Source of the DNA: Thalassolituus sp. UBA674
GTDB lineage: Bacteria; Pseudomonadota; Gammaproteobacteria; Pseudomonadales; Oceanobacteraceae
Assembly (NCBI GenBank): GCA_002298335.1
Contig: DBNK01000014.1
Coordinates: 46,715 to 110,714 of the forward strand
DNA: 64,000 nt
Reading direction: 5' to 3'
The position numbers and the translations under genes are program-made. The notes under the pieces were generated by a model that saw nothing but the letters and a program-made list of their open reading frames with translations, had not been told where the DNA came from and made no database searches. The stretch's first letter is position 1. The number at the start of each line of letters is the position of its first letter. Shown here piece by piece: positions 22,997 to 31,518 of this stretch.

Positions 22997-24589
22997 TCAG
23001 AACCGTGACGTTAATGGCAATTGAATCAGTACACTGCAGCCTTTTCCGGCTTTTTTATTATCAAATTGTATGGTGCCTGAATGATCAGTAACGACATCCT
23101 GAACAATAGTCAGGCCCATGCCGCGTGAGCTGCCGCTGGTGTTTTTGGTGGTAAAAAACGGTTCAAAAACCCGTACCTGCATTTCTGCCGGAATACCTGG
23201 GCCGGTGTCGCTGATTTCAATATCAATGCGGTGTTCGCGGGCTGCCGTACGGATGGTGAGTTCACGTTCTTTCACGCCACGCTGGGCCATGGCTTCGATG
23301 GCATTTTCCAGCAGGTGACGGAACATGGAACGCAGCTTCTGCTCGCGGCCAATCAGTGCCGGCAGCTGCATTGAAGGCTCCCAGTTGACGGTGACACCAC
23401 TGGCCAGTAATTCGTGGGTATTCAGTGCCAGCACATCACGCAGAATTTCATTCACGTTGACCGCGCGGCGCTCTTCTTCGGGTTCTTTCGGCAGAGAACG
23501 GATGAGGTTATCCAGCGCTTCACGGCCGGATTTCAGCCCATCTTCGAGTGCGGATAACAGGGCTGAGTCGCGCTGTTCGCCACGACGGCGCAGCATACTC
23601 ACTGCGGTATCCATCAGGTTTACCGGGCCCTGCAGCTGATGAATGGCACCGTTCACGGTTTCTTTCATACCCTGCACCAGGTCTTCTTCAGCCATCAGCG
23701 CGCGCAACGCATTCAGGCGCACTTCTTCCTGGCGGCGGCGCAGTTCCGATATGTCGGAAATCATCAGCAGCGTGGCGTGTTTCTCGGGCTGTTCAAAGAA
23801 GCCATCGGCTTTCTCATCGCGCACGTTAATGCGGGTGCCGAAACAGGAATAACAGATCGGCCGTCCGGATGCGGTATCAATGGTGGTTTCTTTGTCAGAA
23901 AACGAACGGCCGGTTTCATTCAGCTGACGGTAGTGACTGCCCAGTTTTTTAATAAACAGCTCGGCGGTGGCCATCAGTGGCTCATCCGGCAGGAGATTGC
24001 GGGCCAGCTGATTGAAACCCGGGTTGCTGGTGACAATATTGCCATCGTCGTCCAGCACAATCACCGCCGCGGGCATGGCATTGAGAGTCGACTCCAGCAT
24101 CTGTTTCTGGTTCTGCAGACGCTGTTCCAGCTGGTGAAGATCGGAGCCGTCGCGATGCATGCCCAGAAAGTGAATTGTCTTGCCCTGCTCGTCAATCACC
24201 GGAGCAACCGTCAGTTCAGCCAGATACAGGCGCCCGTCCCGTCGACGGTTGAGCAGCATACCCGACCAGGGCTTCTGCTGAGCCAACCGTCCCCACAACG
24301 CCTGATACACCAGGCGCGGTGTGGTGTGATTCGACAGAATGGATTCGTTCTCTCCCAGTACTTCTTCTTCGCTGTACCCTGTGATCTGGGTAAATGCGCG
24401 GTTCACATAAAGGATGTTGGCTTTGAGGTCAGTAATGGAGATGGCGACCGGGGAGTGCTCTACCGCCTGGAAAAATACCTCATCGCCAAGGAAAACCCCC
24501 TCAGGATGAACATCGCTGACGCCTTTTTCCGCCACTTTGCGGGCACTGCTGGCGTCGTGGTTGCCGGTGTTGCTGCGAACTTTGCGCAT
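22997..24589 (-). CDS. nifL: NifL, redox- and nitrogen-sensing anti-activator of NifA
   Basis: This 530-residue protein has PAS1 (about 40-150; FFQAVEHSPVAISITDL, NRAFTQITGYSEEEVLG), the FAD-binding redox sensor in known NifL, and PAS2 (about 165-285). A histidine-kinase-like transmitter follows, with H-region GAIHQLQGPVN near 316, N box LLENAIEAM, DTGPGIP, and GMGLTIVQDVV. NifL proteins bind ADP and complex with NifA instead of phosphorylating it, blocking activation under oxygen or fixed nitrogen. The start codon has AAGGA six bases upstream. It is divergent from rnfA. Confidence 0.94.
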   Translation of the reverse strand: MRKVRSNTGNHDASSARKVAEKGVSDVHPEGVFLGDEVFFQAVEHSPVAISITDLKANILYVNRAFTQITGYSEEEVLGENESILSNHTTPRLVYQALWGRLAQQKPWSGMLLNRRRDGRLYLAELTVAPVIDEQGKTIHFLGMHRDGSDLHQLEQRLQNQKQMLESTLNAMPAAVIVLDDDGNIVTSNPGFNQLARNLLPDEPLMATAELFIKKLGSHYRQLNETGRSFSDKETTIDTASGRPICYSCFGTRINVRDEKADGFFEQPEKHATLLMISDISELRRRQEEVRLNALRALMAEEDLVQGMKETVNGAIHQLQGPVNLMDTAVSMLRRRGEQRDSALLSALEDGLKSGREALDNLIRSLPKEPEEERRAVNVNEILRDVLALNTHELLASGVTVNWEPSMQLPALIGREQKLRSMFRHLLENAIEAMAQRGVKERELTIRTAAREHRIDIEISDTGPGIPAEMQVRVFEPFFTTKNTSGSSRGMGLTIVQDVVTDHSGTIQFDNKKAGKGCSVLIQLPLTSRF

Positions 24590-24602
24590 AAACGATCCTT
24601 AC

Positions 24603-24615
24603 AGTTTGTGAGCTG
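24603..24615. repeat. 13-bp block shared with the MITE-like element
   Basis: AGTTTGTGAGCTG is identical to 5126-5138 inside the 281-bp element and close to 1774-1787. It lies 14 bases upstream of the nifL start codon, possibly a relic of an element end. Confidence 0.4.
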
Positions 24616-24667
24616 TCGGTATCAGGGATTCTGCAATCGGTATGCCACGGCTTTTCATGTTGATTTT

Positions 24668-24681
24668 GCTGCAATACAGCC
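24668..24681 (-). promoter_or_regulatory. Weak sigma-54-like site upstream of nifL
   Basis: On the minus strand CTGGCTGTATTGCAGCA has GG and GC ten bases apart, but the -12 element is CAGC instead of TTGC, so this is a weak candidate for the nifLA promoter. Confidence 0.25.
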
Positions 24682-24729
24682 AGTTTTGTCGCATTTATGA
24701 CAAGCTGTCCAGCACCCCTTTGAAGCCTT

Positions 24730-24745
24730 TGTAGCAAACACAACA
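24730..24745. promoter_or_regulatory. NifA upstream activating sequence in the nifL-rnfA gap
   Basis: TGT-N10-ACA (TGTAGCAAACACAACA) lies about 135 bases upstream of the predicted rnf transcription start, within normal enhancer range. It also lies 140 bases upstream of nifL, so it could act on both sides. Confidence 0.6.
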
Positions 24746-24848
24746 AAGACCACAAAGTCAGTAATCACGCAGCCTGCAGCGGCATCTGACAGACAGGTGA
24801 CTGATTTGCCCGGGTTTTCTGTGATGCCGATCCGGAGGCAATTTCCAT

Positions 24849-24862
24849 GGCACAGGAAATGC
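24849..24862 (+). promoter_or_regulatory. Sigma-54 promoter of the rnf operon
   Basis: TGGCACAGGAAATGCTG has the near-consensus TGGCAC at -24 and TGC at -12 in correct spacing. Transcription would start near 24874, about 80 bases before rnfA. Confidence 0.8.
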
Positions 24863-24952
24863 TGATTCCTCCGTTACGCAAGCTGACTTTAATCGGAGGC
24901 AGCCGGTAAAAATGCAGGCAATTTTTCGAGGCGCCTTAATCCGGAGAGGATC

Positions 24953-25525
24953 ATGGAGTATCTGTTACTGCTGATCAGTACCTCACTGGTCAACAACATT
25001 GTGCTGGTGAAGTTTCTTGGCCTGTGCCCGCTGATGGGGGTGTCAGGGAAGCTGTCATCCGCCTGGGGCATGAGCCTGGCAACGGCGTTTGTACTCACTC
25101 TTTCAGCTTTCCTCAGCTGGATGATTGAGCATCTGCTGCTGCAACCGCTGAAGATTGAGTTCCTGCGCATCCTGTCTTTCATCCTGATTATTGCGGCGGT
25201 GGTGCAGTTCACCGAGATCAGCATGCGCAAACTCAGCCCTGCGCTGCATCAGTCTCTGGGTATTTTCCTGCCTCTGATCACCACCAACTGCGCGGTGTTG
25301 GGGGTGGCACTGCTGAACATTACGGAGAACCACAATCTGCCGCAGAGCCTGATGTTCGGCCTGGGTTCGGCACTGGGTTTCCTGATTGTCATGATGCTGT
25401 TCGCCGGTATGCGTGAGCGTCTGGCCGGAGCCAATGTTCCGGCCCTGTTTGAAGGTACGCCCATCAGTCTGATCAGCGCAGGCTCTCTGTCGCTGATCTT
25501 CATGGGCTTCAGTGGCATGTTCTGA
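24953..25525 (+). CDS. rnfA: RnfA, Rnf electron-transport complex membrane subunit
   Basis: This 190-residue subunit with six membrane helices is one of the two related channel-like proteins of the Rnf complex, which drives electrons to low-potential ferredoxin using an ion gradient. It shows VNNIVLVKFLGLCPLMGVS in the first helix, and ITTNCAVLGVAL in the middle, each with the conserved cysteine that holds a membrane [2Fe-2S] cluster with RnfE. This is the first gene of a seven-gene operon beside nifLA, like rnf1 of Azotobacter, so its job is probably electron supply to nitrogenase. Confidence 0.95.
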   Translation: MEYLLLLISTSLVNNIVLVKFLGLCPLMGVSGKLSSAWGMSLATAFVLTLSAFLSWMIEHLLLQPLKIEFLRILSFILIIAAVVQFTEISMRKLSPALHQSLGIFLPLITTNCAVLGVALLNITENHNLPQSLMFGLGSALGFLIVMMLFAGMRERLAGANVPALFEGTPISLISAGSLSLIFMGFSGMF

Positions 25526-25551
25526 CGGACGGAGTAGAGGGAGAATTCATT

Positions 25552-26079
25552 ATGTTGATGGCAACTCTGGTTCTGACCCTGATGGGTCTCGCACTCGGTA
25601 TTCTGCTGGCTGCAGCGGCGCACTTTTTTGCCGTCGGCGAAGGCAACCCGCTGGCACGGGAGATTGAAGACAAGCTGCCCGGCAGCCAGTGCGGTCAGTG
25701 CGGTTTTCCCGGCTGCGGTCCGGCTGCGGATGCCATTGCCACAGGTGACGCTTCCGTCACCTGCTGCCCACCCGGCGGCCGAGCGTTGGCGGAAGAACTG
25801 GCGAAGATGCTGAACATTGACCCATCCTCTCTGGGGGAAACTCCGGAAGCCCTGACCGCTGTCATCAATGAAGAACTCTGCACCGGTTGCACCCGCTGCA
25901 ACAAAGCCTGCCCGACCGATGCCATTGTCGGGGCCACCAAACAGCTGCACGTGGTGTATGCCGAGGCCTGTACCGGCTGCAAACAATGCGTGGATACCTG
26001 CCCGGAAGACTGCATCAGCCTGGTTACTCCGCAGATTGATCTGACCCGCTGGCACTGGCACAAGCCGGAGGCCGCATAA
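25552..26079 (+). CDS. rnfB: RnfB, Fe-S subunit
   Basis: This 175-residue protein has an N-terminal membrane anchor (LMATLVLTLMGLALGILLAA) and the four-cysteine cluster GSQCGQCGFPGCG near residues 45-55. Two 4Fe-4S ferredoxin motifs follow (CTGCTRCNKACP near 110 and CTGCKQCVDTCP near 140). It passes electrons within the Rnf complex on the cytoplasmic side and is the likely ferredoxin-facing subunit. It lies 26 bases after rnfA and two bases before rnfC. Confidence 0.95.
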   Translation: MLMATLVLTLMGLALGILLAAAAHFFAVGEGNPLAREIEDKLPGSQCGQCGFPGCGPAADAIATGDASVTCCPPGGRALAEELAKMLNIDPSSLGETPEALTAVINEELCTGCTRCNKACPTDAIVGATKQLHVVYAEACTGCKQCVDTCPEDCISLVTPQIDLTRWHWHKPEAA

Positions 26080-26080
26080 C

Positions 26081-27673
26081 ATGCTGGGTTTAGGACGTTT
26101 CCGCGGCGGGGTGCACCCCAAAGGTCATAAAGAGCCGACCCGGGTCAATAGTATTCTGACCAATCCGCCTCTGCCGCCCATGCTGTACCTGCCACTGTGT
26201 CAGCATTCAGGCGACGATGCGCTGCCCCTGGTCAGCATCGGAGAACGTGTACTCAAAGGCCAGAAGATCGCCTGTGCCGACGGACGTATGTCGGCCAATG
26301 TGCACGCGCCGACGTCTGGGGTTATCCGTGACATCAGAGCCATTACCATGCCGCACCCCAGTGGCCTGCCTGCCCGCGCCATTCTGCTGGAGCCGGATGG
26401 TCAGGAAGAGTGGGTTGAGCTGACACCTCCGGCGGACCCTTACGCCATCCCTCAGGAGGAACTGGCCGGTCTGGTCGAAGAGGCCGGTATTGTTGGTATG
26501 GGTGGTGCGATTTTCCCGGCAGCCATCAAACTGCGTCAGGGCCGCCGCTACGAGATCAAAACCCTGATCGTCAACGGCAGTGAGTGCGAGCCCTTCCTGA
26601 CCACCGACGACCGCCTGATGTGCGAGCGGGCGGAAGAGATCATTGAAGGCACCAAGCTGGTCCGTCACATCATTGAAGCCTACCGCGCTGTCATCGCCGT
26701 GGAAGACAACAAGCCGGAAGCCATTGCAGCGCTGAAAAAAGCCGCAGAAGGCATTGGCTCTATTGAGATTGCTGTGGTGCCGGCGCGTTACCCTATGGGC
26801 TCTGCCAAACAGCTGATTCAGGCGATTACCGGTCAGGAAGTCCCGGCGGGTAAACGCAGTAACGACATCGGTGTGCTGGTACATAACGTCGCCACAGTCT
26901 ATGCCATCCAGCAGGCGCTGGTGTATGGCAAACCGCTGATTTCACGCATCACCACCGTCGGCGGTGACTGTATCCGCTCGCCGCGCAACGTCGAGGCACT
27001 ACTGGGCACACCGGTACAGTATCTGTTTGATGTCTGCGGTGGCCTGCTGGAAACCCCGTCACGCCTGCTGATGGGCGGCCCGATGATGGGCCAGGTGCTG
27101 CCCACCACCGATACCCCCATGATCAAAGGCAGTTCCGGCCTGCTGGCACTGACCAAACGCGAAGTAAACGAACACGTACCAGACCCATGCATCCGCTGCG
27201 CACGCTGTGTGAATGCCTGCCCGATGGGACTGCTGCCGCTGGAAATGGCCAACGGCGCCAAACGCGATGACTTTGACGCCGCCAATGACGCCGGTCTGAA
27301 AGACTGCATTCTCTGTGGCTCCTGTGCGTACGTCTGCCCGTCACACATCCCGTTGGTGCAGTACTTTGAGTACGCCAAGGGCGAGCTGCGCGACCGTCGT
27401 GCGGAAACCGACAAACTGGCTCTGACCAAGACCCTGACCGAGGCGAAAACCGCCCGGGTTGAAGCCGAGAAAGCAGCGAAAGAAGCCGCCAAAGCAGCAA
27501 AAGAAGCTGCAAAGGCCGCTAAAGCCGCAAAGAAAAAAGCAGACGCTGAGAAAAAAGCGGCGGCGAAAAAGGCCGCGGAGGAAGCGGCTGCAGCGACGCC
27601 CCCGGAGTCAGCCGGAGTGGCAGGTGAATCCACAGATCAGACCATCCTGACACAGGAGGAAGAGCAATCATGA
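26081..27673 (+). CDS. rnfC: RnfC, NADH-binding Fe-S subunit
   Basis: This 530-residue peripheral subunit binds NADH/FMN and two 4Fe-4S clusters. It shows the RnfC start GGVHPKGHKE, the GMGGAIFPAAIKL FMN/NADH loop and NGSECEPFLTTDDR near 165, and cluster motifs CIRCARCVNACP (about 367) and CILCGSCAYVCP (about 407). The C-terminal about 85 residues are a low-complexity Ala/Lys/Glu-rich helix, common in gammaproteobacterial RnfC. Its stop overlaps the rnfD start. Confidence 0.95.
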   Translation: MLGLGRFRGGVHPKGHKEPTRVNSILTNPPLPPMLYLPLCQHSGDDALPLVSIGERVLKGQKIACADGRMSANVHAPTSGVIRDIRAITMPHPSGLPARAILLEPDGQEEWVELTPPADPYAIPQEELAGLVEEAGIVGMGGAIFPAAIKLRQGRRYEIKTLIVNGSECEPFLTTDDRLMCERAEEIIEGTKLVRHIIEAYRAVIAVEDNKPEAIAALKKAAEGIGSIEIAVVPARYPMGSAKQLIQAITGQEVPAGKRSNDIGVLVHNVATVYAIQQALVYGKPLISRITTVGGDCIRSPRNVEALLGTPVQYLFDVCGGLLETPSRLLMGGPMMGQVLPTTDTPMIKGSSGLLALTKREVNEHVPDPCIRCARCVNACPMGLLPLEMANGAKRDDFDAANDAGLKDCILCGSCAYVCPSHIPLVQYFEYAKGELRDRRAETDKLALTKTLTEAKTARVEAEKAAKEAAKAAKEAAKAAKAAKKKADAEKKAAAKKAAEEAAAATPPESAGVAGESTDQTILTQEEEQS

Positions 27674-28752
27674 ACGGACCTGTCCGCGGGGCATCACCGC
27701 ATGCCCATGATCCTTCCGGGGTGAGCATGATCATGCTGCAGGTGTGTCTGGCGCTGGTGCCGGTCACGACCTGGGCCTTTTATCTGTTTGGCTGGCCTGC
27801 GGTGTTTGTCTGGATTCTCTGTATCAGCGCAGCCATTGCCAGCGAAGCGCTCAGCCTCTGGCTGATGCAGCAACCCTATTCACGCCTGCTGGATGGGTCC
27901 GGCCTGCTCACCGGCTGGCTGCTGGCATTGACCCTGCCCCCCTGGAGCCCCTGGTGGGTGGCAGTGGGCGGCGCCGCCTTTGCCATCATCATCGGCAAAC
28001 AGATCTACGGTGGCATCGGTCAGAACATCTTCAACCCGGCTCTGCTGGCGCGTATTGCACTGCTGATTTCCTTCCCGGTACCACTGACCACCTGGGTGGC
28101 ACCGCAACTGTATCCGGGATTTATGGAATCACTGGGTATCGTGTTCGCCAATGCGCCCCTGTCAGAGCTGGGTGCCGACGGTGTGACCGGTGCCACCTGG
28201 CTGGGCGACAGCAAAGCCTTCGTCCGCGCCGGGGGCGATATGCAGGAATACATGACCACCTCGTTCAGCCTCAGCGATGCCTTCTTCGGTTACAGCCGTG
28301 GCTCCATGGGTGAAGTCTCGGCCCTGCTGGCGCTGCTGGGCGGAGCCTATCTGATGTACCGCCGTATCATCAGCTGGCATATTCCGCTGTCGTTACTGGG
28401 CACGGTAGCCCTGCTGGCCGTGATCGGTCATCAGGCGAACGCCGCTGCCTTTGCCCCACTGCAGTTTCATCTGCTCAGCGGCGGTCTGATCCTCGGGGCC
28501 TTTTTCTATGCCACCGATTACGTGACCACACCAAGCTCACGCTCCGGTCAGATTCTGTTCGGCATCGGCAGCGGCATCCTGATTTATTCCATCCGCAGCT
28601 GGGGCGGTTTTCCTGAGGCTGTCGCCTTCGGCATCCTGATGATGAATGCACTGACACCTCTGATCGACCGGGTGACCCGTCCGCGCGTTTATGGCCGCAA
28701 CCGTCAGGGCAATGCCATCAAGCATGTCTCTGCGCAACGACGCGTTAACTGA
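27670..28752 (+). CDS. rnfD: RnfD, membrane subunit with covalent FMN
   Basis: This 360-residue protein has about nine to ten membrane helices. The flavinylation motif DGVTGATWLG near residues 170-179 provides the Thr to which FMN is attached through phosphate by ApbE. Family blocks IIIGKQIYGGIGQNIFNPALLA and FYATDYVTTP...G are present. It overlaps rnfC by four bases, showing translational coupling. It forms the ion-translocating core of the Rnf complex together with RnfA, RnfE and RnfG. Confidence 0.95.
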   Translation: MNGPVRGASPHAHDPSGVSMIMLQVCLALVPVTTWAFYLFGWPAVFVWILCISAAIASEALSLWLMQQPYSRLLDGSGLLTGWLLALTLPPWSPWWVAVGGAAFAIIIGKQIYGGIGQNIFNPALLARIALLISFPVPLTTWVAPQLYPGFMESLGIVFANAPLSELGADGVTGATWLGDSKAFVRAGGDMQEYMTTSFSLSDAFFGYSRGSMGEVSALLALLGGAYLMYRRIISWHIPLSLLGTVALLAVIGHQANAAAFAPLQFHLLSGGLILGAFFYATDYVTTPSSRSGQILFGIGSGILIYSIRSWGGFPEAVAFGILMMNALTPLIDRVTRPRVYGRNRQGNAIKHVSAQRRVN

Positions 28753-28776
28753 GATGTGTGAACTGAGGAGCAGACG

Positions 28777-29418
28777 ATGACCAGTATTGCCATCATGGAC
28801 CGCAGCCACCCCGTATATCAGGCTGTTCTGCTGGGCGGCGCCTGTGCCGTCGTCAGCCTCGCCCTGATTGGTGGATTTCTGCTGACCAATGAGACCATCG
28901 CAGAGAAAACGATGGAAGATCAGCTCAGCAGCCTGAATCAGGTTCTGCCGCAGGGCAGTTACGACAACAACCCGCTGGATACCATGACGCCACATGAGCA
29001 CCCGCTGCTGTTGCGCCCGGCGGAGCTGATCACCGCCACCAAAGACGGAGCCATCACAGCGACTGCCATGCAGGTCACTGTGGCGGGCTGGGGCGGACCG
29101 ATTGATATGCTGGTGGCGACTCAACCGGATGGAGAGATTCTGGGGGTGCGCGTGATCAGCCACAAAGACACTCCCGGTCTGGCTGACAAAATCGAAATCG
29201 CCAAAAGCAGCTGGATCACCTCCTTCAACGGCCATTCACTGACGAACACCACAGAGAAGCAGTGGGCGGTGCAGAAAGACGGCGGCATGTTTGATCAGTT
29301 CACCGGTGCCACCATTACCCCGAGAGCCGTTGTTCGCGGAGTGCACAGTGCGCTGGAAATACAGGCTGACTGGCAGAAGAACAAGCCGATTCAGACAACG
29401 GAGGCAGACTCAGAATGA
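28777..29418 (+). CDS. rnfG: RnfG, periplasmic flavoprotein subunit
   Basis: This 213-residue protein has one N-terminal membrane helix (AVLLGGACAVVSLALIGGFLL) and an FMN-binding domain on the outer side. The flavinylation motif FTGATITPRAVV near residues 172-183 gives the Thr for covalent FMN. GWGGPIDMLVA and SHKDTPGLADK are family blocks. It overlaps rnfE by four bases. Confidence 0.94.
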   Translation: MTSIAIMDRSHPVYQAVLLGGACAVVSLALIGGFLLTNETIAEKTMEDQLSSLNQVLPQGSYDNNPLDTMTPHEHPLLLRPAELITATKDGAITATAMQVTVAGWGGPIDMLVATQPDGEILGVRVISHKDTPGLADKIEIAKSSWITSFNGHSLTNTTEKQWAVQKDGGMFDQFTGATITPRAVVRGVHSALEIQADWQKNKPIQTTEADSE

Positions 29419-30083
29419 ATTATTCGCAACTCTTCAAAGACGGCCTCTGGGACAACAACGTCGCCATGGGCCAGATGCTGGCCCTGTGCCCACTGCTGGC
29501 GGTCACCACCAGCGCCACCAATGGTTTAGGGATGGGGCTGGCCTCCATGGCCGTGCTGCTGATGACCAACACCCTGATCTCATCACTGCGCGGCATCATC
29601 AGTCCGCAGGTGCGTATTCCGGTGCTGATCGTATTGATCGCCACCGCCGTAACCCTGACCGATATGGTCATCAATGCCTGGATGCACGATCTGTATAAAG
29701 TACTTGGCCTCTTCATCGCCCTGATCGTAACCAACTGCGCCATCTTCGGCCGTGCTGAAAGCTTCGCCAGCAAGCAGGCGATCGTGCCCGCCATGGCCGA
29801 TGCGGTGGCGATGGGTCTGGGCTTTACCTGGGTACTGGTGGCTATTGGCGCCATGCGTGAAGTGCTTGGCAGCGGTACTCTGTTCGCCAATGCCTCGCTG
29901 CTGCTCGGTCCGCACTTTGCGTGGCTGGAAACTCAGATTTTTGCCACCAGCCCGGACATCCTGATTGCCATACTGCCGCCGGGCGCCTTTATGGCTCTGG
30001 GTTTTCTGATTGTGATCAAACGCATCATCGACAACCGCGTGCGCCAGCCTGCGGATACGTCACTGGTGCAGCTGCAGAGCTGA
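29415..30083 (+). CDS. rnfE: RnfE, Rnf complex membrane subunit
   Basis: This 222-residue protein is the RnfA-related inverted partner, with six membrane helices. It has the LALCPLLAVTTSATNGLGMG block near residue 20 and LIVTNCAIFGRAE near 105, each with the conserved cysteine for the membrane [2Fe-2S] cluster. It shares an overlap with rnfG and is followed nine bases later by rnfH. Confidence 0.94.
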   Translation: MNYSQLFKDGLWDNNVAMGQMLALCPLLAVTTSATNGLGMGLASMAVLLMTNTLISSLRGIISPQVRIPVLIVLIATAVTLTDMVINAWMHDLYKVLGLFIALIVTNCAIFGRAESFASKQAIVPAMADAVAMGLGFTWVLVAIGAMREVLGSGTLFANASLLLGPHFAWLETQIFATSPDILIAILPPGAFMALGFLIVIKRIIDNRVRQPADTSLVQLQS

Positions 30084-30091
30084 GGTGAAGC

Positions 30092-30355
30092 ATGGAAGTG
30101 AGTGTGATCTACGCCATCAGTGAGCGTCAGCCCTGGATCAATCTGGACGTGCCGGAAGACTGCACCCTTGAAGAAGCTTTTGAACTCAGCGGACTGGCCA
30201 AACGCTTTCCGGAAATCGACCTGAACAGCAGCAAGGTCGGTATCTTCGGCAAATTAGCCACCCCGGATACCGCCCTCAAGCCCGGCGACCGGGTGGAGAT
30301 CTACCGGCCCATAACCCGGGTGCTGGACGATGATGAGGATGACGACGACGATTGA
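30092..30355 (+). CDS. rnfH: RnfH, small ubiquitin-like-fold protein
   Basis: This 87-residue protein of the RnfH/UPF0125 family has a beta-grasp fold: VSVIYAISERQPW, CTLEEAFELSGLAKRFPEID, and LKPGDRVEIYRPI. The C-terminus is unusually acidic, with eight Asp and one Glu in the last nine positions. It closes the rnf operon. In other nif clusters, rnfH mutations affect FeMo-co synthesis and Rnf function, but its molecular job is not known. No clear terminator follows. Confidence 0.88.
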   Translation: MEVSVIYAISERQPWINLDVPEDCTLEEAFELSGLAKRFPEIDLNSSKVGIFGKLATPDTALKPGDRVEIYRPITRVLDDDEDDDDD

Positions 30356-30501
30356 GCGTCGTGATCTGAGCAAGGCTTTCGCCAAGGCCTCCGCCATATT
30401 GGTCAAACCGGTCACAGTTCCACTCTGACCACCTCCGACTCTGGGCATCGCCGCGTCACCGACGTACACTCGGTGCTGACGATGTAATACTCAGAGACAC
30501 C

Positions 30502-31518
30502 ATGACAAGCGAAACACACACCGCAGCGGAGAACAGCCTCTCATCCGCTGAACGCGCCGGCATCTGGAACCGTTACTGGAACCGCGGCGTACCCTGGTCC
30601 TGTGCCGACCTGGGCCTGGATAACCCACAGAGCGACGCCTCTGTCTTCTGGCGCAACCTGCTCTCTCCCCTGAATGAATCCGACCATATTCTCGAACTCG
30701 GCGCCGGTAACGGCAGCTTTCTGTCTGTGATCGGCCGCGAATGCGGTGCAGAGGAACACCCCTCCTACACGGGGGTAGACCTGTCCGATAACGGTGATAC
30801 CTGGCGCCGCTGGGCAACGCCGGGCACTGAACACAGAATCCGCCTGCTGGGTGGTGTTAACGCTGAAGAGCTGCCACTCGATGACCACTCCGTGTCGCTG
30901 CTGATCAGCCAGTTCTGTTTTGAATACACAGACACCACTAAGGTCCTGCAGGATATCCGCCGTGTGCTGTACAGCAGTGGTGCAGCAGTGGGCATGATCA
31001 TCCACGCCGATACCTCGCGCGTGACCAGTGTCGCGCGTAATGATCTCAGCCATGTACGTATGCTTCTCGCGGACGATGGCCTGTTCCGTGCCACCGCCGC
31101 CATGTTGCCCTACGCTGCTCAGGCCACCTCTCCGGAAGCCAAAGCGGCACTGAAAGATGACCCGGAAGCCGAAGCCGTACGTGCGCACTTCAATGCCTGC
31201 CAGCAGGCCGTCGCCGCTGCCATTGAAGCCTCGGATGCCCCTCAGACCTTAATGGATGCATCGCGAGCCGCCCATATCGTTCTGGTAACGGCATCCCAGC
31301 AGGGCCTGGCCCAGGCGGAAGATCAGCTGCAGGGCGTTACTGGTATGTATCAGGATGAATTACAGCGGCTGGATGAACTGGTGGCCTGCGCTTGGTCAGA
31401 AGAGCAACTCAAGGTGTTCTGCACCACACTCGAAGCATCCGGTTTCAGTGACATCACGACCGCAAGTATCAGCAACCGTGACTACCTGATGGGCTGGAGC
31501 CTGACGGCCCGTCGCTGA
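30502..31518 (+). CDS. Class I SAM-dependent methyltransferase
   Basis: This 338-residue protein has a methyltransferase domain at about 45-165: the SAM-binding ILELGAGNGSFLSVIG (motif I), YTGVDLS (motif II acidic end) and a post-I aromatic FCFEYTD. The second half (about 185-310) is helical and extends the usual length, probably for substrate binding. There is no signal peptide or membrane span. It overlaps the next gene (TPR-sulfotransferase) by one base (TGATGG), so the two are coupled. Substrate unknown. It lies 147 bases after rnfH and carries its own likely promoter; no sigma-54 or NifA site was found, so it need not be part of the nif regulon. Confidence 0.82.
   Translation: MTSETHTAAENSLSSAERAGIWNRYWNRGVPWSCADLGLDNPQSDASVFWRNLLSPLNESDHILELGAGNGSFLSVIGRECGAEEHPSYTGVDLSDNGDTWRRWATPGTEHRIRLLGGVNAEELPLDDHSVSLLISQFCFEYTDTTKVLQDIRRVLYSSGAAVGMIIHADTSRVTSVARNDLSHVRMLLADDGLFRATAAMLPYAAQATSPEAKAALKDDPEAEAVRAHFNACQQAVAAAIEASDAPQTLMDASRAAHIVLVTASQQGLAQAEDQLQGVTGMYQDELQRLDELVACAWSEEQLKVFCTTLEASGFSDITTASISNRDYLMGWSLTARR

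Noticed and set aside
22977..24590. NifL as an ordinary sensor histidine kinase
   Set aside because: Position directly before nifA, tandem PAS layout and lack of a receiver partner identify it as the NifA anti-activator, not a phosphotransfer kinase.
27430..27600. RnfC Ala/Lys-rich stretch as a separate repeat or frameshift
   Set aside because: Low-complexity C-terminal tails are usual for RnfC in gammaproteobacteria and the frame runs on to an overlapping rnfD start.
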